From a bacterium (lineage in GTDB: Bacteria > Actinomycetota > Acidimicrobiia > Spongiisociales > ZC4RG35), in contig JAPPFD010000020.1 in assembly GCA_028823995.1 (NCBI GenBank), positions 1 through 64,000 on the forward strand: a stretch of DNA of 64,000 nucleotides, in the 5' to 3' direction. The position numbers and the translations under genes were made by a program. The stretch's first letter is position 1. Every line of letters begins with the position of its first letter. The notes under the pieces are model-generated. The model was not told the origin of the DNA and searched no databases. It worked only from the letters and a program-made list of their open reading frames with translations. Below are positions 9,832-18,494 of this stretch, piece by piece.

Positions 9832-10423
9832 CCGGATTCGTCTTCGCCGCTACCGCTCCAGGAGGGACTCGGCCCGCAGCGTCGCCAGGTCCCTTCCCCG
9901 AGGGGTGTCGTTCCTGCCTTTCCAAAGGTCCGTCCGGTGGGGGCGTGGTCTTGCATGGCTGGCAGGGGTGGTGGGGGTGGTGGTATTGCAAACCTCGGTG
10001 GTGGGGAGGCTCCAGATCGGGGGAGTCTCTCCTGATTTGGTGCCCATAGTGGTGGCGTATGCCGCATTCCGCCTTCGGGACAACGGGGTCATTGTGCTGG
10101 GCTTTTTGAGCGGCTTGCTCCTGGACGTCTCCGGCACCTCCGTGATAGGGCTGCTGGCCTTCGCCATGACCCTGGTTGCCTGGGGGGCAACCCTCACCCG
10201 TGAACAGGGAGGCCGGGGAGTCCTCGTGAATGCCCTGCGAATTCTGCTGTTGACCCTGGCCGGCATCGCGGTTCACACGGTGATAAGCATCGCCTTCGGG
10301 GAGTGGTCCTTGGCTATCTGGGAGGGTTTGCGGAGAATGGCGCTGATTCCGGTCCTCAATTTCGTACTGGCCGTGGTGCTATTCCCCCTCTCGAATCGAC
10401 TTTGGGTCCCGTCCCTTAAATGA
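9824..10423 (+). CDS. mreD: Rod shape-determining protein MreD
   Basis: This is a small polytopic membrane protein of the elongasome. After an arginine-rich cytoplasmic N-terminus of about 40 residues it shows four to five hydrophobic segments, including LAWLAGVVGVVVLQTSVV, GVIVLGFLSGLLLDV, IGLLAFAMTLVAWGA and ALIPVLNFVLAVVLFPL. The motif LSGLLLDV is characteristic of MreD. It overlaps mreC and overlaps the PBP2 gene by 4 nt (ATGA). Sequence conservation in this family is low, so the call rests on topology, the short motif and gene order. Confidence 0.88.
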   Translation: MSSRIRLRRYRSRRDSARSVARSLPRGVSFLPFQRSVRWGRGLAWLAGVVGVVVLQTSVVGRLQIGGVSPDLVPIVVAYAAFRLRDNGVIVLGFLSGLLLDVSGTSVIGLLAFAMTLVAWGATLTREQGGRGVLVNALRILLLTLAGIAVHTVISIAFGEWSLAIWEGLRRMALIPVLNFVLAVVLFPLSNRLWVPSLK

Positions 10424-12411
10424 GAGGATCACAGCGGATCGTATTGGTGGCGGCGATCTTCGCCCTGCTCTTCGGGTTCTTGGGAATCCGGCTGTGGTTC
10501 ATGCAGGTCGCCGAAGGCGTGGCTGCCGCCGAGATCGTGTTCAACGAAGGGCTGGTATCGGTTGTCACGCCGGCGCCCCGCGGCGACATCCGGGATCGCA
10601 ACGGACAGTTGCTGGTGACCAGCCGGGTGGTTCCCATGGTGGTCATGGATCGCAAGCTTCTTCAATCCTCCCAAAAGGACGAAGCCATTGCCCGACTGTC
10701 CGCCCGGCTGGAGGTCCCCGCCGACTGGATAGAAGCGCTGTACGACGATGCGGGCGTCAACCAGCGGTTTCCCCTGGCGGTGGTTGACACGACGACCGCC
10801 TACCAGTTGGAAGAGCAACTTCGCTCCTTTCCGGGGGTGGTGATCGAGATCTTTCCGGAGAGGATCTATCTGGCCGGGGGTTCCCTTTCCCATGTGATAG
10901 GGCACCTGGGGTTCCCCTCTGCCGATGACTTGCAGCAGCGACCTCATCTCGATCCGAATATTCGTATAGGCAAGCTGGGAGTGGAGGGGTTCTACGACCA
11001 GTGGCTACAGGGTACGCCTGGAGAGCGCGTCTATCGGGTCAACCAGGCCGGACGGATAACCGAGGAGCGAACCGAAGTCCCCCCGCAATCGGGAGCCACC
11101 CTCTATCTGACCATCGACGAGGAGTTGCAGAGGGTGGTGGAGGACGCCCTCCTGGAAGGGATCGAGCTTTCCAACCTGATCAAGGACGAGGAGAGGGAGC
11201 AGCCGTTGGAGGAGGGGGAGACCCGGGCCGCCCTCAATCCGACCGAGCGAGCGGCGGGAGTGGTGATGGACATCACCAACGGCGAGGTGCTGGCGCTGGC
11301 CAGCTATCCGGACTTCGATCCCCAGGAGTTCGTGTGGGGGATCGACCGGGCCGACTTCGCCAGGCTCTCGGACCAAAAGGCCTTTCTCAACCTGGTGGTC
11401 GGGGGGCTCTACCCGCCCGCCTCTACTTTCAAGGCGATTACCTACGCGGCCGCCCTCACCTACGACATACCCTTTGCAGAGGCGATAGAGGGGGTGGACC
11501 TGGTCAACCGGCGGATCAACTGTGATGGGGAACTGGTATTGCCCGAGATCATCGACGAGGGAAGCCCGCAGGTTTTTCGTGACTGGTACTACCCGGCCGA
11601 ACTGGGATGGCTGGACATCCACGAAGCGTTTGAGCACTCCTGCAACATCTTCTTCTACAACGTGGCGCTGGGAGTCTGGCGGAACTGGGGCAACACCTCT
11701 CAAGAGGAGGTCCTCCAAGACATGGCGCGTTCTCTGGGTTACGGCGCCTTCACGGGGGTGGATCTCTCCGGCGATCAGGCCGGAATCGTTCCTGACCGGG
11801 AGTTGTTTGAAGAATGGAAGCAGATCCAACTCGAGGATCCGGCAGCTCCCGTCCGCCTGGATCCGGCTCGGCTGTCCCTGGCCAGTCCCTGGCTGGGAGG
11901 GGACTTGATGAATCTGGCTATAGGACAGGGCGACATGCTGGCCTCTCCTCTGCAGGTTGCCATCTCCTATGGCGCCCTTGCCAATGGGGGAACGGTGTGG
12001 ACGCCCAGGGTGGTCAGCCAGGTACGTTCCCCGGACGGTGAGCTGTTGTGGGCGGCCATTCCCGAGGCAAAGAGCCAGATCGACCTTCCCGACTGGGTGG
12101 TGGACTCACTGCTGTCCGACATGAACCTTGTGGTGGCCAGCGGCACGGCCCGTCGCGCGTTCTCGGACTTCGGGTCCTCGGGGAATCTGGTGGGTGGCAA
12201 GACCGGAACCGGTCAATCCTCCGCCAATCGGGATAGCCACGCCTGGTTTGTGGGAGTGGCGCCCATCAACAACCCGAAGTGGGTGGTGGTGGTGCTGGTG
12301 GATCAGGGTGGCTCGGGAGGAAGGGTGGCGGCGCCGATGGGACGCTACATAATGCAGTATCTGATGGGGGAGGAACTGGACCCGATCGAGGCCGGGGAAG
12401 AGACCAACTGA
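10420..12411 (+). CDS. mrdA: Penicillin-binding protein 2, elongation-specific transpeptidase
   Basis: This class B PBP cross-links peptidoglycan in the cell cylinder together with RodA. It has an N-terminal membrane anchor (about residues 6-25), a dimerisation/pedestal domain beginning with the PAPRGDIRDRNG motif, and a transpeptidase domain. The active-site triad is intact: SxxK at Ser335-Lys338, SxN at Ser407-Asn409, and KTG at 594-596. The 663-residue length is normal for PBP2. Its stop overlaps the rodA start, consistent with a stoichiometric PBP2-RodA complex. Confidence 0.93.
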   Translation: MRGSQRIVLVAAIFALLFGFLGIRLWFMQVAEGVAAAEIVFNEGLVSVVTPAPRGDIRDRNGQLLVTSRVVPMVVMDRKLLQSSQKDEAIARLSARLEVPADWIEALYDDAGVNQRFPLAVVDTTTAYQLEEQLRSFPGVVIEIFPERIYLAGGSLSHVIGHLGFPSADDLQQRPHLDPNIRIGKLGVEGFYDQWLQGTPGERVYRVNQAGRITEERTEVPPQSGATLYLTIDEELQRVVEDALLEGIELSNLIKDEEREQPLEEGETRAALNPTERAAGVVMDITNGEVLALASYPDFDPQEFVWGIDRADFARLSDQKAFLNLVVGGLYPPASTFKAITYAAALTYDIPFAEAIEGVDLVNRRINCDGELVLPEIIDEGSPQVFRDWYYPAELGWLDIHEAFEHSCNIFFYNVALGVWRNWGNTSQEEVLQDMARSLGYGAFTGVDLSGDQAGIVPDRELFEEWKQIQLEDPAAPVRLDPARLSLASPWLGGDLMNLAIGQGDMLASPLQVAISYGALANGGTVWTPRVVSQVRSPDGELLWAAIPEAKSQIDLPDWVVDSLLSDMNLVVASGTARRAFSDFGSSGNLVGGKTGTGQSSANRDSHAWFVGVAPINNPKWVVVVLVDQGGSGGRVAAPMGRYIMQYLMGEELDPIEAGEETN

Positions 12412-13604
12412 TGCATTTGCACTCTCGACCGACGCGCGGATGGTGGGTGACGGAGGAAGGCGTGGCCCGTCCCGATCTGGGCTTGATGGCGGTGGTGGTG
12501 GCGTTGTCAGGCTTCGGTCTGTTGATGATCTTCTCTGCGACCAGGACAGCCCTGGAGCGCCAGGAGTTGCTGCCTTCTGCTTCCACGGAGCGTCAACTGG
12601 TGTTCATGCTGATCGGTGTGGTCGGCATGTTCGCACTCAGCTATATCGACTATCGGAACTACCAGTTTCTTGCCCCCGTTCTGTACCTGGGCTGCATGGT
12701 TGCCTTGGGGGCTGCGTTCCTGTTCGATCCTGTGAAGGGCGTCCAGCGATGGATCACCATTGGTCCGGTGAACATCCAGCCCGCCGAGTTCACCAAGTTG
12801 GCGCTGGTCATGTCCCTGGCGTCCCTGCTCAGCCGCGGTCCCGAAGAGAGCTACCAGCAACTGCCCTGGCGGAAAGTCGGTTATGCCCTGGCTATGCTGG
12901 CTCCTCCCGTGGCGCTGATCTTCCTGCAGCCCGATCTGGGGACCATGATGTCGCTCCCCTTCATTCTCCTGCTTATGCTGTTCGTGGCCGGGGCAACCCG
13001 GACCCAGATGACCATCCTGGCGCTGGCGGCGGTGGGAGTTGTCACCACGATCTGGCGTTTCGACCTGTTGGCGGGGCATCAGATAGACCGGTTGCGGGTG
13101 TTCATCGATCCCGACCTGGACCCACAGGGTCTTGGTTGGAGTATCCGGCAAGCCAGGCTGGCAATGTCCTCGGGCCAGGTGACCGGCCAGGGACTCTTCC
13201 AAGGCGCCATTACCAACCAGGGTCTGGTACCGGAACAAGAGAGTGACTTCATCTTCACGGCGGTGGGCGAGCAGTTGGGATTCGTGGGAGGGTCGGTGGT
13301 TCTACTGGGGTTCGGCTACGTGCTGTGGCGATTGTTGCGGATCGCGGTCACCGCCTCCGATCAATACGGGTCCCTGCTCTCGATGGGGGTGGCGGCCTTC
13401 CTGATGTTCCATGTGTTCGTCAGCGTGGGGATGACCTTGGGTCTGGTGCCCATCACCGGGCTCCCCTTACCCTTCCTGAGCCGGGGAGGCTCCTTCTACC
13501 TCACTTCGACGGCCGGTGTAGGGATTGCTGTCTCGGTTTGGAGGTTGCGTTCCCGTGTCAGGTTCGGCGGCGTCGCCGGGGACCGGAGTCTCTTGGCGAG
13601 GTAG
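12411..13604 (+). CDS. rodA: RodA, SEDS-family peptidoglycan glycosyltransferase
   Basis: RodA polymerises lipid II into glycan strands and works with PBP2. The start at ATG 12411 overlaps the PBP2 stop; a longer frame reaching back to 12279 would lie inside PBP2. The 397-residue protein has about ten hydrophobic segments. SEDS signatures include QRWITIGPVNIQPAEF (with the FTKLA motif following) and ESDFIFTAVGEQLGFVG. The final stretch LPFLSRGGSFYLTSTAGVGI is the conserved C-terminal family signature. It closes the mre operon. Confidence 0.93.
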   Translation: MHLHSRPTRGWWVTEEGVARPDLGLMAVVVALSGFGLLMIFSATRTALERQELLPSASTERQLVFMLIGVVGMFALSYIDYRNYQFLAPVLYLGCMVALGAAFLFDPVKGVQRWITIGPVNIQPAEFTKLALVMSLASLLSRGPEESYQQLPWRKVGYALAMLAPPVALIFLQPDLGTMMSLPFILLLMLFVAGATRTQMTILALAAVGVVTTIWRFDLLAGHQIDRLRVFIDPDLDPQGLGWSIRQARLAMSSGQVTGQGLFQGAITNQGLVPEQESDFIFTAVGEQLGFVGGSVVLLGFGYVLWRLLRIAVTASDQYGSLLSMGVAAFLMFHVFVSVGMTLGLVPITGLPLPFLSRGGSFYLTSTAGVGIAVSVWRLRSRVRFGGVAGDRSLLAR

Positions 13605-13649
13605 CGCGCCGGTGAGTTTCCATCCTCCTGGTGTGCAAGAGATTTCACT

Positions 13650-13678
13650 TTGCAATCGAGGTGTGTGTAGCATATTGA
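13650..13678 (+). promoter_or_regulatory. Candidate promoter ahead of the RNase E/G-L21-L27 operon
   Basis: TTGCAA at 13650-13655 is followed, after exactly 17 nt, by TATTGA at 13673-13678. It sits in the 240-nt gap between rodA and the RNase gene, about 165 nt before the latter. The elements are only partly consensus, so this is tentative. Confidence 0.3.
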
Positions 13679-13844
13679 GTGTCGATGGGCTTGGCCGCGT
13701 TTGCGCTCAGCCCACGAAGAGACAAGTTTTGGAGTCGGACTCTCGGGTCCTCCCCCCTTCCGGCTGGGTTTAGGCCGAGGGACCAGGGGTTGCAGGTCGA
13801 GAGGGCGACACTTTCCTACGGCGATTAAATCAGGAGGGCTGTAA

Positions 13845-15413
13845 ATGGGAAGGTTTCGACGTCGGCGCGGAACCGAGGTAATCCGCCGGGTCGGCGGTGA
13901 CTTTGTAGAAACGCGAAAGAAGCGCCGGGTCAACGGCTCGGAGGTGGAGATCCGCCGCATAGCCGCGAAGGCGGCCGGCGGCGTGAAGACCGCCAAGAAA
14001 AAGAAGAAGACTACGAAGCCTCGGCAGCGGGGTCCGGGGAAGAGGCGCCCCAGCATTTCGACGACCCGAGGGTCAGCGCCGAGCCAGCGGGCGGGAACCG
14101 TCCCCGAGAGCGTTCCCGCCGCACCGGTGAGCCGGCCTTCCTCGCTGCGAAGCAAGATACTGGTGAGTGTGGGGGAAGGTACCAGGGTGGCCATCATGGA
14201 GGGTCCGGACCTGGTGGAGTATTACTCAGAGAGTCCCGGCAGCATCTCACTGGTTGGGAACATATACCTGGCGGTGGTGCGCAACGTGTTGCCGGGGATG
14301 GAGGCCGCGTTCGTGGATATCGGCGAGGGGAAGAACGGAGTGCTCTATGCCGATGACGTCTATGTCGATCCCGAGCGGTTCGGCAGGGGCGCCCGGCCCC
14401 GGGTGGAGCAGGTCATTTCCGAGGGAGACGAGGTGGTCGTGCAGGTCAGGCGGGACTCGATGGGCGCAAAGGGCCCTCGTCTGCGCGGCCATGTGTCTCT
14501 GGCCGGCCGGTTCCTGGTCCTGCAGCCCGGACTCTCCAATGTGGCCATTTCCCAGCGGTTGTCTCGGGCGGAGCGTTCCCGACTCAGGCAGGTTGTGGCC
14601 GAGATGGTGCCGCCGGGGTTTGGCGTCATCGCCCGGACCGCGGCCCGTCAGGCCACGTCCAAAGAGATCGAGTCGGAGGTGGCGAAGTTGGCGGACCGGT
14701 GGGAGAAGATCACCGATGAGGCGGCTCGAGGAGGGGGTCCCCGGTTGCTGCACCGGGACTCCGACCTGTTGATCCGGGTGATCCGCGAGCACCTCAGTTC
14801 GGAGACCCGACGCGTAGAAGTCGACGATAAGAATTCCCACAAGCGGGCTGTTGAGTACCTGCGGTCCGCCGATCCGGACTTGGTCTCCCGGGTACGGCGT
14901 TATGAGAACCCCATCCCGCTCTTTGAGCGTTTCCACGTGGACGATCAAGTCAGGAAGGCATTGAAACGCCGCGTGCCGCTGCCGTCTGGAGGACATCTGG
15001 TTTTTGACTCCACCGAGGCTTTGACCGTGGTGGACGTCAACACCGGGCGGTTCGTGGGGCGATCCAATCTGGAGGACACCATCCTCCAGAACAATTTGGA
15101 AGCTGCCGAGGAGATCGGGCGCCAGTTGCGATTGCGGGACATAGGAGGCATCATCGTCATCGATTTCATCGACATGACCCGGGAGTCGAACCAGCGGAAG
15201 GTCCTGGCGAAGTTGAATGAGGTACTGGCCAGGGACAAGACAAGGACGGAGGCATTTGAAGTCTCCCGTCTCGGCCTGGTGGAGATGACCCGCAAGAATG
15301 TCTCGGCAGGTCTGCTGGAATCGTTCTCCAAACCGTGCGACAGTTGTGGAGGCCAGGGTCGGATAGTGCAGGATCCGACCTCGTCCCGCCCCCAGGTCAC
15401 GGCCGGCATTTGA
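13845..15413 (+). CDS. rne: Ribonuclease E/G family protein
   Basis: This endoribonuclease is involved in rRNA and mRNA processing. Residues 1-100 are a very basic, low-complexity extension (runs of Lys and Arg) absent from E. coli RNase G and likely to bind RNA. The S1/sensor region follows, with SLVGNIYLAVVRNVLPGMEA. The metal-binding aspartates are Asp397 (VVDVNTGRF) and Asp440 (VIDFIDM), 43 residues apart as in E. coli RNase E. The zinc-link CxxC is Cys498/Cys501. The catalytic part is complete, but there is no long C-terminal degradosome scaffold. A good Shine-Dalgarno, AGGAGG, precedes the ATG. Its position upstream of rplU is conserved in actinobacteria. Whether it is closer to RNase E or G is not decided. 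Confidence 0.92.
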   Translation: MGRFRRRRGTEVIRRVGGDFVETRKKRRVNGSEVEIRRIAAKAAGGVKTAKKKKKTTKPRQRGPGKRRPSISTTRGSAPSQRAGTVPESVPAAPVSRPSSLRSKILVSVGEGTRVAIMEGPDLVEYYSESPGSISLVGNIYLAVVRNVLPGMEAAFVDIGEGKNGVLYADDVYVDPERFGRGARPRVEQVISEGDEVVVQVRRDSMGAKGPRLRGHVSLAGRFLVLQPGLSNVAISQRLSRAERSRLRQVVAEMVPPGFGVIARTAARQATSKEIESEVAKLADRWEKITDEAARGGGPRLLHRDSDLLIRVIREHLSSETRRVEVDDKNSHKRAVEYLRSADPDLVSRVRRYENPIPLFERFHVDDQVRKALKRRVPLPSGGHLVFDSTEALTVVDVNTGRFVGRSNLEDTILQNNLEAAEEIGRQLRLRDIGGIIVIDFIDMTRESNQRKVLAKLNEVLARDKTRTEAFEVSRLGLVEMTRKNVSAGLLESFSKPCDSCGGQGRIVQDPTSSRPQVTAGI

Positions 15414-15457
15414 CCTTGGCGTTCCGGCTTCCCGCAGCGTAGAATGACTGACTTAGC

Positions 15458-15787
15458 ATGTATGCAGTAATAGCCACCGGTGGGAAACAAGCCAGGGTCG
15501 CTCCCGGGGACGTGATCAGCGTGGAACGATTGTCCCGGGAACTCGACGACATCGCCTTCGATCCGGTGTTGGTCGTGGACGGGGACGGAAGGGTTTTGAC
15601 CGGCGCTGCGCTACGGGGGGCGCGGGTCACGGCCCGGCTGCTCGGGGAAGTGAAGGGGCCCAAGGTCCGCATTTTCAAGTACAAGTCCAAGACCGGCTAC
15701 CGGCGTCGCATCGGCCATCGCCAGAAGTACACCCAGATCGAGATCCTGAATATAGACCTGCCAACCGATTCTGAGAAGGAGAGCTGA
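15458..15787 (+). CDS. rplU: 50S ribosomal protein L21
   Basis: L21 binds 23S rRNA. The 109-residue protein has the typical start [11 protein letters not shown] and the basic C-terminal signature [19 protein letters not shown]. It is followed after 1 nt by rpmA; the rplU-rpmA-obgE order is nearly universal. The 44-nt leader upstream shows no obvious structured element. Confidence 0.96.
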   Translation: MYAVIATGGKQARVAPGDVISVERLSRELDDIAFDPVLVVDGDGRVLTGAALRGARVTARLLGEVKGPKVRIFKYKSKTGYRRRIGHRQKYTQIEILNIDLPTDSEKES

Positions 15788-15788
15788 G

Positions 15789-16040
15789 ATGTCCAAGACC
15801 AAAGCGGGAGGCTCCAGCCGAAACGGACGAGAATCGCACTCCAAGCGGCTAGGTCCCAAGGTGTTCGACGGGCAGGTGGTCCATTCCGGAGCGGTGCTGG
15901 TTCGACAACGCGGGACTCGCATTCACCCCGGACTCAATGTTGGTCGGGGGAGTGACGACACGTTGTATGCCCGCGCTTCAGGCGTGGTCAAGTACGGGGA
16001 ACGGAATCGTCGCCGCCTGGTGAGCGTTCTTACCGACTGA
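15789..16040 (+). CDS. rpmA: 50S ribosomal protein L27
   Basis: L27 reaches toward the peptidyl-transferase centre. The N-terminus [21 protein letters not shown] is the conserved flexible arm, with no cleavable leader of the Firmicutes type. [20 protein letters not shown] is the globular-domain signature. The length of 83 residues is normal. Confidence 0.96.
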   Translation: MSKTKAGGSSRNGRESHSKRLGPKVFDGQVVHSGAVLVRQRGTRIHPGLNVGRGSDDTLYARASGVVKYGERNRRRLVSVLTD

Positions 16041-16061
16041 TTCGGCTTCCGGCCGGTCGCG

Positions 16062-17318
16062 ATGTTCGTTGACTCGGTCAGGGTGCACCTTCGCGCCGGA
16101 GACGGCGGGAGTGGCATGGTCAGCTTCGAGCGGCGGCGCGGGAAACCCAGAGGAAAACCGGTCGGCGGCTCGGGGGGAAGAGGCGGGGATGTGGTGGTGC
16201 TCGCCGATCCGTCCATAGGAACGCTTTTCCGCTATCAGCGCCATCCCCATCATGCCGCAGAGAACGGCGGCAAAGGCGCTGATCGTCTTCGTCACGGCCG
16301 GAGGGGCGCCCGGTTGGTCGTCCCGGTGCCGCCGGGGACATCCGTGTACGACGATTCCGGGGCGCTTCTGGCGGACCTGGTGGAAGACTCACAACAGGTG
16401 GTGCTCCTGCGGGGAGGGAGGGGCGGACGGGGCAATGCCGGGTTGGTCAGCCCCCAGCATCGGGTACCTGCGGTGAGCGAGGAAGGGGAAAAGGGGCGCC
16501 AGGGATGGTTCCGGTTGGAGATGAAACTGCAAGCCGACGCCGCTTTGGTGGGGTTCCCAAATGCCGGCAAGAGCACCCTTTTGTCCCGTGTGTCTGCCGC
16601 CCGTCCGAAGGTGGCCTCATATCCGTTCACCACCCTCACTCCCAACCTGGGAGTGGTGGCGATAGACGATGAGGAGTTCACCCTGGCCGATGTGCCCGGG
16701 CTGATACAAGGTGCGGCGGAAGGCAAGGGGTTGGGGCACACGTTCCTTCGTCATGTCGAGCGGGCCTCGGTACTCGTGATCATGCTCGACCCTTCTCCGC
16801 TGGCCGAGATGGCGCCCGGGACACAAATGGATGTCCTTCTGGGCGAGTTGGAGAAGTACTCTCCCCGGTTGGTGGAACGTCCCCGGGTGATAGCGGTCAA
16901 CAAGGCCGACCTGCCGGAATCGGACGGGGTTGCCAAGGCGATCCCCGGCGCCTTTTTGATCTCGGCGGTGACGGGGTACGGGCTGGCGCCGTTTCTGCGC
17001 AGGGTCTCAGAACGGGTGGCGAGGGCGCGGGAGACCGCCGATCCGCGGGAGGGCTTCATCCTGCACCGCCCACATCACCGAGGCTTTGTGGTTACCCGGG
17101 TCGACGGAGGGTGGGCTGTGGCGGGGATGGCTGCGGAGCGGGCTGTGGCCCTAGGGGACCTCGAGGCTCCCGAAGCAGCCCGGCTTGCTTCCACCAGGCT
17201 GGATCGGATAGGCGTGGGCCGGGCTCTTCGGGAGGCCGGCGCCCGTCACGGCGACACGGTCCTGATCGGAGGAGTGGAACTTCAATACGAGGATCCCGAT
17301 TGGGAGGAGTCCAAGTGA
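16062..17318 (+). CDS. obgE: Obg/CgtA ribosome-assembly GTPase
   Basis: Obg is an essential GTPase in late 50S maturation and stress control. The N-terminal glycine-rich Obg fold (residues 1-155) has GGRGGRGN-type loops. The G domain carries the P-loop GFPNAGKST at about 163-171, G2/G3 segments FTTLTPNLG and DVPGLI, and NKAD as G4. A C-terminal OCT domain of about 100 residues follows, so it is the three-domain form at 418 residues. It overlaps proB by 4 nt (GTGA). Confidence 0.94.
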   Translation: MFVDSVRVHLRAGDGGSGMVSFERRRGKPRGKPVGGSGGRGGDVVVLADPSIGTLFRYQRHPHHAAENGGKGADRLRHGRRGARLVVPVPPGTSVYDDSGALLADLVEDSQQVVLLRGGRGGRGNAGLVSPQHRVPAVSEEGEKGRQGWFRLEMKLQADAALVGFPNAGKSTLLSRVSAARPKVASYPFTTLTPNLGVVAIDDEEFTLADVPGLIQGAAEGKGLGHTFLRHVERASVLVIMLDPSPLAEMAPGTQMDVLLGELEKYSPRLVERPRVIAVNKADLPESDGVAKAIPGAFLISAVTGYGLAPFLRRVSERVARARETADPREGFILHRPHHRGFVVTRVDGGWAVAGMAAERAVALGDLEAPEAARLASTRLDRIGVGRALREAGARHGDTVLIGGVELQYEDPDWEESK

Positions 17319-18406
17319 GACGGCCCATTGCCCCTGGAGGCGTACTGGTGGTGAAAATCGGTTCCTCCAGCCTGGTCGAAGTGGAGAAGGGGCTGGATCC
17401 GGCCGCCCTGGAACGAGTGGTGGAGCATGTGGCCCGGGCCTTCTCTTCGGGGTACCCCACCGTCCTGGTCACCTCGGGGGCGGTGGCGGCGGGGCTTCCC
17501 GCACTGGGACTCTCCAACCGGCCCACCGACCTGGCCGGACTGCAGGTGGCGGCGGCTGTGGGGCAGAGCCGGCTGATGGGCATGTACGCGGCCCAGTTCG
17601 CCAAGCGAGGGCTGGTGATCGGCCAGGTGCTACTGACCCGGGGAGTGCTGGCGAGCCGTACCCCTTATCTCAACGCCCGGACGGCCCTCTCCAGCATGCT
17701 GGAACGTCGCATAGTTCCCGTGGTCAACGAGAACGACACGGTGGGGGTGGAGGAGTTGCGGGTGGGAGACAACGATCGGTTGGCGGCGCTGGTGTCCCAT
17801 CTGGTCTCGGCCGACCTGCTGATCCTGCTGACCGACACTCCCGGGCTCTATTCGGCGGATCCCAACTCGAAGGACGCCAGCCTGATTAATGAAGTCTCGT
17901 CGGCAGACTGGACGCTCGACTCCATCGCCGGTCTACCCGGGGGACGGCTGGGATCGGGCGGTGTGTCCAGCAAGGTGGCCGCGGCGCGGATGGCCGCCTT
18001 CTCCGGGATCCCGACTGTGGTTGCGTCGTCGGCCGAACCCCGAGTGGTGGACCGGATTTGTCGGGGAGAAGCGATCGGCACCTGGGTGAATCCTGAAGCC
18101 CGGAAACTCAGCGCCCGCAAACTGTGGATCGCATTCGGCCAGGAGTCCGGTGGTCGGGTGACCCTGGACGCCGGAGCGGTGCGGGCGATCACACGACTGA
18201 ATGCAAGCCTGCTGCCGGTTGGGGTACGGGAGATCGAAGGCGGCTTCACCGCCGGGGAGGCGGTGGAGGTGCTGGATCCCGAGGGAAGGACCATCGCCAA
18301 GGGCATTGCCCGCATCTCCGCATCCGACTGCCGGAGCCTCCAGGCAAGCGCCCATCCCACGACAGAACTGATCCACCGCGACGATCTGGTGGTCTTGAGG
18401 GAGTAG
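17315..18406 (+). CDS. proB: Glutamate 5-kinase
   Basis: ProB phosphorylates glutamate in the first step of proline synthesis. The GTG start at 17315 overlaps the obgE stop and leads directly into the family N-terminus VLVVKIGSSSLV. The kinase domain (about 1-260) has VTSGAVAAG, VNENDTV and GDNDRLAALV. A C-terminal PUA domain (about 275-355) follows. At 363 residues it is full length. The usual partner proA (glutamyl-phosphate reductase) does not follow, although nadD and rsfS, its normal neighbours, occur 8 kb downstream. Confidence 0.93.
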   Translation: MRRPIAPGGVLVVKIGSSSLVEVEKGLDPAALERVVEHVARAFSSGYPTVLVTSGAVAAGLPALGLSNRPTDLAGLQVAAAVGQSRLMGMYAAQFAKRGLVIGQVLLTRGVLASRTPYLNARTALSSMLERRIVPVVNENDTVGVEELRVGDNDRLAALVSHLVSADLLILLTDTPGLYSADPNSKDASLINEVSSADWTLDSIAGLPGGRLGSGGVSSKVAAARMAAFSGIPTVVASSAEPRVVDRICRGEAIGTWVNPEARKLSARKLWIAFGQESGGRVTLDAGAVRAITRLNASLLPVGVREIEGGFTAGEAVEVLDPEGRTIAKGIARISASDCRSLQASAHPTTELIHRDDLVVLRE

Positions 18407-18494
18407 CCGCCCGAGCCCCTGCCCGGATCCGTGGCTTTCCGTTTCCTCTGTGCGGTCAGGTGTCGCCGAAGGCGACTACGGTGCAGCCTGATTC

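Noticed and set aside
18462-18476. Hairpin GTCGCC-gaa-GGCGAC between proB and trkH as a terminator
   Set aside because: A 3-nt loop and no T-run; it may form, but nothing supports a terminator call.
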